Below, in pieces: positions 34,824 through 43,671 of a stretch of 64,000 nt of DNA. The notes under the pieces are model-generated. The model made no database searches. It had not been told where the DNA came from and saw nothing but the letters and a program-made list of their open reading frames with translations. This DNA comes from Actinomadura latina NBRC 106108 (GTDB lineage: Bacteria; Actinomycetota; Actinomycetes; Streptosporangiales; Streptosporangiaceae). The stretch lies in contig NZ_BCQS01000005.1 in NCBI RefSeq assembly GCF_001552195.1, positions 372,001 through 436,000 on the forward strand. Reading direction: 5' to 3'. The number at the start of each line of letters is the position of its first letter. Position 1 is the stretch's first letter. Position numbers and translations under genes: made by a program.

Positions 34824-35651
34824 TCAGCTCCGCAGGAAGTCCAGCAGGTCCTGGGTGAAGCGCTCCTTGTGGCCCGGCACCAGCGCGAGGCCGTGCGAGG
34901 CGCCCTCGTAGACCTTCAGGGTGGCGTTGGGAATGATCTGCGCGGTCTTGCGGGCGGTCGCGTCGATCGGGACGATCTGGTCGTCGTCGCCGTGCACGAC
35001 GAGCGTCGGGATGTCGAACTTGCCCAGATCCTCGGTGAAGTCGGTCTCGGCGAACGCGGTCACGCAGTCCACCCCCGCCTTGATGCTCTCCTGCATCGCC
35101 ATGAACCAGAACGCGTCCCGGTTGCCCTGGGTCGCCGCGGAGCCGGGCCGGTTCGCGCCGAAGAACACCTCGGAGGTGTCCTTCCAGAACTGCGACCGCT
35201 CCGCCAGGATGCCCTTCTTGATGTCCTCGAACACCTGGGCGGGCACCCCTTCCGGGTTGGCGTCGCTCTGCATCATCACCGGCGGGATCGCCGACAGCAG
35301 CACCGCCTTGGACACCCGGCTCGTGCCGTGCCGGCCGATGTAGCGGGCCAGTTCGCCGCCGCCCATCGAGTGCGCGACCAGGACGACGTCCCACACGCCG
35401 AGCGCGTCGATCAGGTCGCTCAGGTCGTCGGCGAACGTGTCGAAGTCGTAGCCCCGCCACGGCTGGGACGAGCGGCCGTGCCCCCGGCGGTCGTGCGCGA
35501 TGGCGCGGTAGCCGGCGTCGGCGACCGCCTTCAGATGGTCGTCCCACGCGTCGGCGTTCAGCGGCCAGCCGTGGCTGAAGATGACCGGCTGCCCCTGCCC
35601 CCAGTCCTTGTAGTAGATCTCCGAGCCGTCGCGTACCTTGATGTGACCCAT
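34824..35651 (-). CDS. Alpha/beta hydrolase, non-heme haloperoxidase-like
   Basis: The 275-aa hydrolase has oxyanion motif 'FSHGWPLNADAWD', the nucleophile elbow 'VAHSMGGGELARY' (Ser), Asp in 'VVHGDDDQIVPID' and His in 'YEGASHGLAL'. The opening 'GSEIYYKDWGQGQP' and the 'HDRRGHGRSSQPW' segment place it with cofactor-free bromoperoxidase/perhydrolase-like esterases (RsbQ/TPO family). The natural substrate is unknown. It starts at ATG 35651 behind GGGGGGACC. It is divergent from the OsmC gene, which handles peroxides, so a joint oxidative-stress link is possible. Confidence 0.87.
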   Translation of the reverse strand: MGHIKVRDGSEIYYKDWGQGQPVIFSHGWPLNADAWDDHLKAVADAGYRAIAHDRRGHGRSSQPWRGYDFDTFADDLSDLIDALGVWDVVLVAHSMGGGELARYIGRHGTSRVSKAVLLSAIPPVMMQSDANPEGVPAQVFEDIKKGILAERSQFWKDTSEVFFGANRPGSAATQGNRDAFWFMAMQESIKAGVDCVTAFAETDFTEDLGKFDIPTLVVHGDDDQIVPIDATARKTAQIIPNATLKVYEGASHGLALVPGHKERFTQDLLDFLRS

Positions 35652-35819
35652 CGGTCCCCCCGAAGCGATGATGTCGTGCATTCCGGCGGCGGCCCGGTCT
35701 GCGGCCGCCCTACGCCGCGCGTACCCCGTGACCGCCCGTGAAACGCGGATCGGCCGGGGAAGAACGCGCCCGGACGCCGTGTTCACGTGGGCGGACACCG
35801 GACGATCAAAGGGGATGCC

Positions 35820-36212
35820 ATGGCCGAGGTCAGGGTGGAGCGCACCGGGGACGGGTTCCAGGCCGTCAACGCGCGGGGTGCGAAGGTCGCCATCGGCGAC
35901 GGGGACACCGAGGGCGCCTTCACTCCCGTCGAGCTGCTGCTGGCGGCGCTCGGCGGCTGCGAGCTGGTCACCGTGGAGCCGCTGACCGCGCAGCGCGGGC
36001 ACCGGATGGCGCGGCTCGCCGCGACCGTCCAGGCCGACAAGGTCGCGACGAGCACGCTGGGCACGATCACGGTCGCCTACGACGTCGAGCTCCCCGAGGG
36101 CGACGAGAAGGCGGAGGACGTGCTGAAGGCCGTGGCCGCGCGCGTCCACGAGAGGTACTGCACGGTCGGCGAGGCCCTGCGGGAGCCGAAGAAGGTCGAG
36201 CAGATCGTCTAG
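35820..36212 (+). CDS. OsmC/Ohr family protein
   Basis: This 130-aa protein has 'GAFTPVELLLAALGGCELVTVEPL', where the Cys of 'GGCE' is the peroxidatic-type residue of OsmC proteins. A second Cys is in 'ERYCTVGEAL', so the thiol pair needed for organic hydroperoxide reduction is present. It starts at ATG 35820. Its TAG stop shares the bases CTAG (36209-36212) with the stop of the convergent exported hydrolase gene. Confidence 0.85.
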   Translation: MAEVRVERTGDGFQAVNARGAKVAIGDGDTEGAFTPVELLLAALGGCELVTVEPLTAQRGHRMARLAATVQADKVATSTLGTITVAYDVELPEGDEKAEDVLKAVAARVHERYCTVGEALREPKKVEQIV

Positions 36213-37810
36213 CCGCAGACGGCGCCGGCGGCGGGCAGCGCGCCGCGCAGGAGGTAGGCGTTGACGGCCTCGCGGACGCACGGGTCGCCCGTGTCGTAGG
36301 CGCCGTGCCCCTGCCCGCGCAGGGTGAGGAGCGTGGCCCTGCCGCCGAGTTCCCGCGTCAGGGCGGGCGCCCACGCGTAGGGGGTGGCCGGGTCGCCGGT
36401 GGTGCCGACGACGAGGATCGGCGCGGCGGACGGCGCCGACACCTCGCGGGCCGCCGCGTCGCCCGGCACCGGCCAGCCGGTGCACTGGAGCAGGCCCCAC
36501 GCCATCGACGTCCCGAAGACCGGTGAGGCGTCGCGGAACTTCGGCAGCAGCCGGCGGACGTCGGCGGGGATGGGGCGGTCGGGGGTGTCGGCGCAGGTGA
36601 TGGCGGTGTTGGCGGCCGACAGGCTGCCGTACGTGCCGTCCTGTCCGCGGCCGTTCCGGGCGTCGGCGAGCATCAGCAGCAGCGACCCGTCGCGGCGTTT
36701 CAGCGCGTCCACGAGGCCCTGGGCGAGGTACGGCCAGGCGTTCCGGGAGTACAGCGCGGCGGCGACGCCGGTCGTGCCGAGGCTCTGGGTGAGTTCGCGG
36801 CCGGACGAGGTGGGGAGCGGCCTCCGGTCGAGCCCGGCGAGGATCCGGCCGGTGGACGCGGCGACCGACGGGCCGTCCGCGCCGAGCGGGCACGCCTTGC
36901 GGCCGAGGCGGGCGCAGGCGGCGGCGAAGCCGCCGAGGGCGCGCTGGAACGCGGCGGCCTGCTGCAGGGCGAGGTCCACACTGCCGATCCCGGTGTCGAC
37001 GGCGCCGTCGAGGACGGCCCGTCCGACGGAGCCGGGGAACTGGTGGGCGTAGACGCCGCCGAGCCAGGTGCCGTAGGAGATGCCGAAGTAGCGCAGCTTC
37101 CCGTCGCCGAGCGCGATGCGGATCATCTCCATGTCGCGGGCCGCGTTGACGGTGCCGACGTGGGGCAGCAGGTCGCCTGAGCGTGCCTCGCACTGCCGCA
37201 CGTAGCCGGCGCGGGCGTTGATGTAGGCGGTCTCCTCGGCGGTGGTGTCGGGGCTGTCGTCGATGGCGGCGAGCTTGTCCAGGCTGCGGTCGCTCACGCA
37301 CCGGACGTGGGTGCTGCGTCCGACGCCGCGAGGGTCGAAGCCGATCAGGTCGTACCGGGTGCGCAGGTCGCCGTACCGGCCGGCGACCTGCGCGAGGGTG
37401 TCGACGCCGGCGCCTCCGGGCCCGCCGAAGTTGAACAGCAGCGAGCCGATGCGGTGCCGCCGGTCCGTCGCCGGCACCTTGACGAGGGCGAGGCCGATCT
37501 TCGCGCCGGACGGCGCGGCGTAGTCGAGCGGCACCCGGAGCGTCGCGCACCGGAGGCCGGCCGGCGCGGGTCCGGCCCCCGGCGGCGGGGACGGCAGCCC
37601 GGTGCAGCGCTTCCAGGCCGGCGGCCGGACGGGGGGCGCGAGGACGGGCCGGGTCAGGGACACGGTGCGGGACCTGCTGATCGCCGCGCGGGGCGCGCGG
37701 GCCGTCGTGTGCCGCTGTCCAGTCGTTCTTGAGAGGGAGATCAGTCCGGAAACGGCCAGCGCAGCGGCGGACAGCAGCGCAATGCCGGATATGGCCCGAT
37801 ACTCGACCAT
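36209..37810 (-). CDS. Exported alpha/beta hydrolase with TAP-like C-terminal domain (Hip1/CaeA-like)
   Basis: The 533-aa protein has an N-terminal membrane/signal helix ('ISGIALLSAAALAVSGLISL'). The hydrolase core has 'LFNFGGPGGAGV' (oxyanion), nucleophile elbow 'FGISYGTWLGG', Asp in 'VGTTGDPATPYA' and His in 'RGQGHGAYDTGDPC'. The last 100 residues are the TAP-like domain of tripeptidyl aminopeptidases. Paired cysteines suggest disulfides. It occupies the locus of mycobacterial Rv2223c/Rv2224c (Hip1/CaeA) beside glnA2 and panB genes. The likely role is an envelope-associated serine peptidase or esterase. The stop overlaps the osmC stop by CTAG. Confidence 0.85.
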   Translation of the reverse strand: MVEYRAISGIALLSAAALAVSGLISLSRTTGQRHTTARAPRAAISRSRTVSLTRPVLAPPVRPPAWKRCTGLPSPPPGAGPAPAGLRCATLRVPLDYAAPSGAKIGLALVKVPATDRRHRIGSLLFNFGGPGGAGVDTLAQVAGRYGDLRTRYDLIGFDPRGVGRSTHVRCVSDRSLDKLAAIDDSPDTTAEETAYINARAGYVRQCEARSGDLLPHVGTVNAARDMEMIRIALGDGKLRYFGISYGTWLGGVYAHQFPGSVGRAVLDGAVDTGIGSVDLALQQAAAFQRALGGFAAACARLGRKACPLGADGPSVAASTGRILAGLDRRPLPTSSGRELTQSLGTTGVAAALYSRNAWPYLAQGLVDALKRRDGSLLLMLADARNGRGQDGTYGSLSAANTAITCADTPDRPIPADVRRLLPKFRDASPVFGTSMAWGLLQCTGWPVPGDAAAREVSAPSAAPILVVGTTGDPATPYAWAPALTRELGGRATLLTLRGQGHGAYDTGDPCVREAVNAYLLRGALPAAGAVCG

Positions 37811-38051
37811 TCGTCCCCCTGTTCGAGTCGCGGGGGGCGATCGGGACCTACCCAGGGCCTCCTATGCTGACTCCTGATCAACTCCATAGGCTCCGCGCGA
37901 GGGAAGAGTGAGGAGGGATCCGCCCGGCGTCCCCGAGGCCCCTCCCCCGAAAGTCCGGATGCCGCATCAGGGTCGTACTACTCAAGGCTGAGATGAAGAC
38001 CATTCATTGCGGTGATCTCATTCAGGGGGCCCCGAGGCAAAGATAGGTAGC

Positions 38052-38933
38052 ATGGCTCAACCCGCCCCCCCAGCAGCCCGCAGAGGCCAGGCCGCCGCGA
38101 GAATGCGGTACCGGGTGGTCACCGCGCCACCGGTCTGGCGTGAGCTCCTGCTGGTGGTCCTCTTCTACACCGGGTATACGCTGACGCGCATCGTCCTGGT
38201 TCAGGACGGCACCGGCCCGGCGTTCGCCCACGCGGAAGAGATCCTGCGCTTCGAGCAGTACCTGGGGCTGGACGTCGAGCTGCACCTCAACCACACGCTG
38301 CTGGCCGAGCCGTGGCTGGCGCGCACCGCCAACATCTTCTACGCGACGATGCACTTCATCGTGACCTTGGGCATCGTCGTCTGGCTGTACCGCTACCGGC
38401 CGCAGCACTACCGGTGGCTCCGCGCCTCCATCATGATCGCCACCGGGGTGGCGCTGATCGGCTTCTGGCTCTACCCCCTCGCCCCGCCGAGGTTCCTGCA
38501 CAGCGAGGGCTTCGTCGATCCGGTGACCGCGCTGCACTCGCTCGGCCTGTACGCCAGCGACGCGTCCGGGAGCCTGACCAACCAGTACGCGGCGATGCCG
38601 TCGATGCACGCCGGCTGGTCGCTGTGGTGCGGGATCATCCTGGTCAGGCTGGCGACGCAGCCGTGGGCGAAGATCCTCGGCGCGCTCTACCCGGCGACGA
38701 CCGTGTTCGTGATCCTGTCCACCGCCAACCACTACGTCCTGGACGCGGTGGCGGGGATGGCGCTGATCGGCGGCGCGCTCTGGGTGTCGTGGCTGCTCTA
38801 CATGCGCTGCCCCGCGCCGCTCATCATCGCGCGGGCCCGCATCTTGCACCGGCTCGCGCAGCGCACCGGGCGCGGCGCGAGCCGCTCCGGGGCGGCCGGG
38901 TCCGCCGCCACGTGCCGGGCCAGCCGGCCGTGA
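38052..38933 (+). CDS. PAP2-superfamily membrane phosphatase / inositol phosphotransferase-like
   Basis: The 293-aa protein has about six membrane helices. The PAP2 (Aur1/Ipt1-type) catalytic pattern is present: 'YPLAPPRFL' near residue 140, 'YAAMPSMHAGWSLW' (S-x-x-H) and 'STANHYVLDAVAG' (H-x-x-x-D). It would cleave or transfer a phospholipid head group at the outer membrane face, for example in phosphoinositide or glycolipid synthesis. The start at 38052 has no good ribosome site; ATG 38103 would drop 17 basic residues. The 240 bp upstream holds no other convincing gene. Confidence 0.83.
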   Translation: MAQPAPPAARRGQAAARMRYRVVTAPPVWRELLLVVLFYTGYTLTRIVLVQDGTGPAFAHAEEILRFEQYLGLDVELHLNHTLLAEPWLARTANIFYATMHFIVTLGIVVWLYRYRPQHYRWLRASIMIATGVALIGFWLYPLAPPRFLHSEGFVDPVTALHSLGLYASDASGSLTNQYAAMPSMHAGWSLWCGIILVRLATQPWAKILGALYPATTVFVILSTANHYVLDAVAGMALIGGALWVSWLLYMRCPAPLIIARARILHRLAQRTGRGASRSGAAGSAATCRASRP

Positions 38934-38980
38934 CCGGCGTACTCGCCCGGTAGTACGCCTACGACTCTGGTAGTAGTCCC

Positions 38981-41900
38981 TCACTCCGCCCCGTAGAAGA
39001 CCCGGTCGACGACGGCCCGCGCGCGGCGGGTGTGCCGGCGGTAGTCCTCCAGCAGGTCCCCCGGCCCCGGATACCCCAGGACGCGGGTGACGGCACTGCG
39101 CTCCCGGCGGTGGTCGGTCGGCAGCAGGTCGGACGCGCGGCCCCGCACCAGCATGATCGAGCCCCTGATGCGGGTGGCCAGGCACCACGCCTCCGCGAGG
39201 ACCTCGGCGTCGCCGGCGTCCAGCAGCCGGGCCCCGACGGCGGCGTCCAGCGCGTCCAGCGTGCGGGTGGTGCGCAGCCCCGGGACGTCGTGCGCGTACT
39301 TGAGCTGCAGGAGCTGCGCGACCCACTCCACGTCGGCGAGGCCGCCCGGCCCCAGCTTGGTGTGCAGCCGCCGCTCGACGCCGCGCGGCAGCCGCTCCGA
39401 CTCCATCCGCGCCTTCAGCCGCCGGATCTGCCGGACGGCGTCCTCGCCGATGCCGCCCTCCGGCCAGCGGACCGGGTCGATCAGCGCCCGGAACCGGTCG
39501 CGCAGCCCCGCGTCCCCGATCAGCGGGTCCGCGCGCAGCAGCGCCTGCGCCTCCCACGGCTCCGACCAGCGGGCGTAGTACGCGGCGTAGGACGCCAGCG
39601 TCCGCACCAGCGGGCCCTGCCGGCCCTCCGGGCGCAGGTTCGGGTCGATCTCCAGCGGCGGGTCGGGCGCGGGCAGCGCGAGGAGCCGGCGCAGCTCCTC
39701 GGCGACGGCGTGCGCGGCGCGCCCGGCGGCCGCCTCGTCCGCGCCGGGCAGCGGCTCGTGCACGAACATCACGTCGGCGTCGCTGCCGTAGCCGAGCTCG
39801 TGCCCGCCGAACCGGCCCATCGCGACGACGGCCAGCCGGGTCGGCAGCGGCGACCGCGACTCCATCTCGATCTTGTTGACGGCGGCCTGCAGCGCGGCCT
39901 CGATCGTGACGGTCGCGATGCCGGTGAGGGCGTCCCCGACCGCCCGGACGCCGGCCAGGCCGAGCAGGTCGGCGACCGCGACCCGGAACAGCTCCCGGCG
40001 GCGCAGCCCGCGCACCACCCCGACCGCCTCCTCCGCCGGCCGGCTCCCCTCGGCATGCCGCCGGACGGCGGCCAGGGCCTCCGCGCGCAGCGCCTCCTCC
40101 GGGCGCGGGGCCAGGTCGCCCTCGCCGCCGAGCAGCGCGACCGCCTCGGGGGCGCGCAGCAGCAGGTCGGTGGCATAGCGGCTGGAGCCGAGCACCCACG
40201 CCATCCGCTCGGCGACCGTCACCTCGTCCCGCAGCAGCCGCAGATACCAGGGCGTCGTGCCGAGCGCGTCGCTGACCTGCCGGAACCCGAGCAGCCCCGC
40301 GTCCGGGTCGGGCGCGTCGGCGAACCAGCCGAGCATCACCGGCAGCAGCGTCCGCTGGATCGCGGCCCGCCGCGAGACGCCCGCCGACAGCGCCTCGATG
40401 TGCCGGAGCGCGCCCGCCGGGTCGGCGTAGCCGAGCGCCTCCAGCCGGGTCCGGGCGGCCTCCGGGGTGAGCCGCGCCTCCTCCCCCGGCAGCCGCGCGA
40501 CGGCCCGCAGCAGCGGCCGGTAGAACAGCTTCTCGTGGATGCGGCGGACCTCGCGCGCGTGCCGCCGCCACAGCGAGGTGAACTCCCCCACCGGGTCGGT
40601 GCGCAGGCCGAGCGCCCGGCCGAGGCGGCGCAGGCCGTCCTCGTCGTCCGGGACGAGATGGGTGCGGCGCAGCCGGTGCAGCTGGACGAGGTGCTCCACC
40701 CGCCGCAGGAACCGGTACGCCGAGGTCAGCGCCGCCGCGTCGTCGCGCCCGACGTAGCCGCCCCGCGACAGGTCGGCGAGCGCGGTGAGCGTGCCGCGGG
40801 CCCGCAGCGTCTCATCGGCGCGGCCGTGCACGAGCTGGAGCAGCTGCACCGAGAACTCGACGTCGCGCAGCCCGCCCGGCCCCAGCTTCAGCTGCCGCTC
40901 GGAGTCGGCGGTCCGCTGGTTCAGGTCGGCCTCGACGCGGCGGCGCATCGCCTGGACGTCCTCGACGAAGCTCTCGCCCTCGGCCGCCTTCCACACGATC
41001 GGGGTGATCATGTCGACGTAGCGGTCGCCGAGATCGGCGTCCCCGGCGACGGGGCGGGCCTTCAGCAGCGCCTGGAACTCCCACGTCTTCGCCCACCGCT
41101 CGTAGTAGGCGCGATGGCTGGCGAGGGTCCGCACCAGCGGCCCGGCCTTGCCCTCCGGGCGCAGCGCCGCGTCGACCTCCCAGAGCGCGCCCTCCTCGGT
41201 ACTCGCCGAGCACGCCCGCATCATCGCCGACGCCAGCCGCGTCGCGGTGCGCAGCGCGGCGTCCTCGCCCGCCACCCCACCGTCGCGCGGCTCCGCCACC
41301 CCACCGTCGCGCGGCTCCGCCACGAAGATCACGTCGACGTCGCTCACATAGTTCAGCTCGCGGCCCCCGGCCTTGCCCATGCCGATCACGGCGAGCCGGC
41401 ACGTCCCGTGCTCGGGGACGCCGGCGCGGGCGATCGCGAGGCCCGCCTCCAGCGCGGCGGCGGCGAGGTCGGCCAGCTCGGCGGCGACCTCGGCGACGTC
41501 CGCCGCGCCGATCAGGTCGCGCCCGGCCAGCGCGAGCAGCCGCCGGCGGTAGGCGACGCGCAGCGCGACGAGGGAGTCCCCGCCGGCCACTGGCTCGTCC
41601 GCGGACGGGTCGGCGCCCACGGCGGCCAGCAGTTCCGCGCGGGGGTCTCCCTCCGGTGGCGGTCCGTCGCGCAGCACCCGCCAGTGGTCCGGGTGCCGGG
41701 CCAGGTGGTCGCCGAGCGCGGCGCTCACGCCGAGGACGGCGGTCAGCCGCTCCCGCGTCCCCGGCTCGGCGGCGAGGGCCGCGCGCAGCTCACCGGCCAC
41801 GCCCTTCTCCTCGGCGGACGCGAGCAGGCGCAGCAGCCCGTCCAGCGCGAGGTCGGGGTCGGCGGTGCCGCCGAGGGCGTCGAGCAGCTCATCGGCGGGA

Positions 41901-42028
41901 CGCGACCCGGTGCCGCGCTCGGCGTCCCGCAGCAGCCACTCGGCCCGCGCCGCGTCGGTGAAGCCGAGCCGCGCCAGGCGCCCGGCAAGTGAGGAGGAAC
42001 GGCGTTCGGGCGTCCGGGACTCGGTCAC
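38981..42028 (-). CDS. glnE: Bifunctional glutamine synthetase adenylylase/deadenylylase
   Basis: The 1015-aa protein has two nucleotidyltransferase domains. The N-terminal deadenylylase has 'NYVSDVDVIFVAEP' near residue 228; the C-terminal adenylylase has 'GYGSDADVMFVHEP' near residue 747. Each is followed by a helical domain with 'KLGPGGLRDVEF' or 'KLGPGGLADVEW'. It switches GlnA by adding AMP to Tyr402 and removing it. A 24-bp in-frame tandem duplication (41271-41318) doubles 'AEPRDGGV' right after the first active-site DxD. It starts at GTG 42028, 6 nt after TACGGT, and lies downstream of glnA2 on the same strand. Confidence 0.95.
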   Translation of the reverse strand: MTESRTPERRSSSLAGRLARLGFTDAARAEWLLRDAERGTGSRPADELLDALGGTADPDLALDGLLRLLASAEEKGVAGELRAALAAEPGTRERLTAVLGVSAALGDHLARHPDHWRVLRDGPPPEGDPRAELLAAVGADPSADEPVAGGDSLVALRVAYRRRLLALAGRDLIGAADVAEVAAELADLAAAALEAGLAIARAGVPEHGTCRLAVIGMGKAGGRELNYVSDVDVIFVAEPRDGGVAEPRDGGVAGEDAALRTATRLASAMMRACSASTEEGALWEVDAALRPEGKAGPLVRTLASHRAYYERWAKTWEFQALLKARPVAGDADLGDRYVDMITPIVWKAAEGESFVEDVQAMRRRVEADLNQRTADSERQLKLGPGGLRDVEFSVQLLQLVHGRADETLRARGTLTALADLSRGGYVGRDDAAALTSAYRFLRRVEHLVQLHRLRRTHLVPDDEDGLRRLGRALGLRTDPVGEFTSLWRRHAREVRRIHEKLFYRPLLRAVARLPGEEARLTPEAARTRLEALGYADPAGALRHIEALSAGVSRRAAIQRTLLPVMLGWFADAPDPDAGLLGFRQVSDALGTTPWYLRLLRDEVTVAERMAWVLGSSRYATDLLLRAPEAVALLGGEGDLAPRPEEALRAEALAAVRRHAEGSRPAEEAVGVVRGLRRRELFRVAVADLLGLAGVRAVGDALTGIATVTIEAALQAAVNKIEMESRSPLPTRLAVVAMGRFGGHELGYGSDADVMFVHEPLPGADEAAAGRAAHAVAEELRRLLALPAPDPPLEIDPNLRPEGRQGPLVRTLASYAAYYARWSEPWEAQALLRADPLIGDAGLRDRFRALIDPVRWPEGGIGEDAVRQIRRLKARMESERLPRGVERRLHTKLGPGGLADVEWVAQLLQLKYAHDVPGLRTTRTLDALDAAVGARLLDAGDAEVLAEAWCLATRIRGSIMLVRGRASDLLPTDHRRERSAVTRVLGYPGPGDLLEDYRRHTRRARAVVDRVFYGAE
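41271..41318 (-). repeat. 24-bp perfect tandem duplication inside glnE
   Basis: Two identical 24-bp units (41271-41294, 41295-41318) add eight residues (A-E-P-R-D-G-G-V) in frame. Confidence 0.95.
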
Positions 42029-42034
42029 AGGTCA

Positions 42035-42040
42035 ACCGTA
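42035..42040 (-). promoter_or_regulatory. -10 box TACGGT (minus strand) for glnE, predicted leaderless
   Basis: TACGGT lies 6 nt before the glnE GTG. Confidence 0.5.
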
Positions 42041-42048
42041 AACCGGAG

Positions 42049-42154
42049 GGGCGTCGAGCGGTGCTCGTCCGTTGAATGGCGGTGGGTGGGGGCTGGAGGA
42101 CGGGCGTCGAGCGGTGCTCGTCCGTTGAATGGCGGTGGGTGGGGGCTGGAGGAC
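42049..42154. repeat. 53-bp perfect tandem duplication between glnA2 and glnE
   Basis: Units 42049-42101 and 42102-42154 are identical. The second ends 5 bp before the glnA2 stop region; the first abuts the glnE promoter. Confidence 0.95.
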
Positions 42155-42159
42155 GGTGG

Positions 42160-43521
42160 TCAGAGCACCGCCAGCAGCCGCTTGCGCTCGAACTCGGTCA
42201 CCTGCCGGCGGTAGTCCTCCCACTCCTGCCGCTTGTTGCGCAGGAAGAAGTCGAACACGTGCTCGCCGAGGACGTCCGCCATCAGCTCGCTGCGCTCCAT
42301 CGCGTGGATCGCGTCGTCGAGGTCCTGCGGCAGCGGCTCGATGCCGAGGGCACGCCGCTCGGCGGGGGTCAGCGCCCACACGTCGTCCTCCGCGCCCGGC
42401 GGCAGCTCGTAGCCCTCCTCGATGCCCTTCAGCCCGGCGCCGAGGATCGCCGCGAACGCCAGATAGGGGTTCGCGGCGGTGTCCAGCGACCGGAACTCGA
42501 TGCGGGTCGAGTGGCCCTTGTGCGGCTTGTACATCGGGACGCGGACGAGCGCCGACCGGTTGTTGTGCCCCCAGCAGATGTAGGACGGGGCCTCTCCCCC
42601 CGCGCCGGCGGCCGACCCGACGTTGCCCCACAGCCGCTTGTAGGAGTTGACCCACTGGTTGCACACCGCGGTGATCTCCGCCGAGTGCCGCAGCAGCCCG
42701 GCGATGAACGCCCGCCCGACCTTGGACAGCTTGAACTCCGCGCCCGGCTCGTAGAAGGCGTTGCGGTCGCCCTCGAACAGCGACATGTGCGTGTGCATGC
42801 CCGAGCCGGGGTGCTCGGTGAACGGCTTCGGCATGAAGGACGCGTTCACGCCCTGCTCCAGCGCGACCTCCTTCATCACCAGCCGGAACGTCATGATGTT
42901 GTCGGCGGTGGTGAGCGCGTCCGCGTACCGGAGGTCGATCTCCTGCTGGCCCGGGGCGCCCTCGTGGTGGCTGTACTCCACCGAGATGCCCATCGCCTCC
43001 AGCATCATGATCGCGTTGCGCCGGAAGTCGTGCGCGGCGCTGTGCGGGGTGTGGTCGAAGTAGCCGCCGGAGTCGGCGGGCTCGGGCTCGCGGCCGTCCT
43101 CCGGCTTGTCGTTGAGCAGGAAGAACTCGATCTCGGGATGGGTGTAGAAGGTGAACCCGAGGTCGGCGGCCCGCGACAGCGCCCGCTTCAGGACGTAGCG
43201 GGGGTCGGCGAAGCTCGGCGTCCCGTCCGGCATGAGGATGTCGCAGAACATCCGCCCCACGCCGGGCGACTCCGAGCGCCAGGGCAGCACCTGGAAGGTC
43301 GACGGATCCGGCTTGGCGATCATGTCGGCCTCATAGACCCGGGCGAAGCCCTCGATCGCCGACCCGTCGAAGCCGATGCCCTCGCCGAACGCGCCCTCCA
43401 GCTCGGCGGGGGCGACGGCCACCGACTTCAGGAACCCGAGCACGTCGGTGAACCACAGCCGGATGAAGCGGATGTCGCGCTCCTCCAGCGTGCGGAGCAC
43501 GAACTCCTGCTGACGGTCCAA
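42160..43521 (-). CDS. glnA2: Glutamine synthetase-like protein GlnA2 (no adenylylation Tyr)
   Basis: The 453-aa type I glutamine synthetase has intact fold motifs: 'GFDGSAIEGF', 'HPEIEFFLL', 'EGAPGQQEIDLRYAD', 'KPFTEHPGSGMHTHMS' and 'TRIEFRSLDTAANPYLAF'. Where GlnA has the adenylylated Tyr loop, this one reads 'DDVWALTPAERR', so GlnE should not control it. The start appears to be TTG at 43521, with GAGGGAGAAGG just upstream. It matches mycobacterial glnA2 (Rv2222c) in sequence and position; such paralogues may make glutamine or gamma-glutamyl-polyamine compounds. A partial GlnR-like pair (GTAAC-N6-GTAAC) lies at 43622-43637 on the minus strand. Confidence 0.9.
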   Translation of the reverse strand: MDRQQEFVLRTLEERDIRFIRLWFTDVLGFLKSVAVAPAELEGAFGEGIGFDGSAIEGFARVYEADMIAKPDPSTFQVLPWRSESPGVGRMFCDILMPDGTPSFADPRYVLKRALSRAADLGFTFYTHPEIEFFLLNDKPEDGREPEPADSGGYFDHTPHSAAHDFRRNAIMMLEAMGISVEYSHHEGAPGQQEIDLRYADALTTADNIMTFRLVMKEVALEQGVNASFMPKPFTEHPGSGMHTHMSLFEGDRNAFYEPGAEFKLSKVGRAFIAGLLRHSAEITAVCNQWVNSYKRLWGNVGSAAGAGGEAPSYICWGHNNRSALVRVPMYKPHKGHSTRIEFRSLDTAANPYLAFAAILGAGLKGIEEGYELPPGAEDDVWALTPAERRALGIEPLPQDLDDAIHAMERSELMADVLGEHVFDFFLRNKRQEWEDYRRQVTEFERKRLLAVL

Positions 43522-43671
43522 TGCCTTCTCCCTCGGTACTGCCCTGCCGGTGTCATGGGGCGGGGGGACGCATGCCGGCCGCGAGAGACGGTCCGGCTAC
43601 CTCGCAGTATGCCCGGTCGCTGTTACCGCGACGTTACGTCCGGCCTTTCCCGCTGACGGGAAGATATCCGA

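Noticed and set aside
32661..36212. Possible antiphage island (helicase, hydrolase, OsmC)
   Set aside because: No nuclease, methylase, toxin or integrase; the genes are on mixed strands with separate terminators and typical base composition.
37864..37911. 15-codon ORF (M-L-T-P-D-Q...) upstream of the PAP2 gene, possible leader peptide
   Set aside because: No ribosome site, no attenuator-like structure after it, and no run of regulatory codons; a chance frame is the simpler reading.
43622..43637. Second GlnR box upstream of glnA2
   Set aside because: Only two half-sites (GTAAC-N6-GTAAC) are present and the flanking positions do not continue the pattern; kept only as a remark under glnA2.
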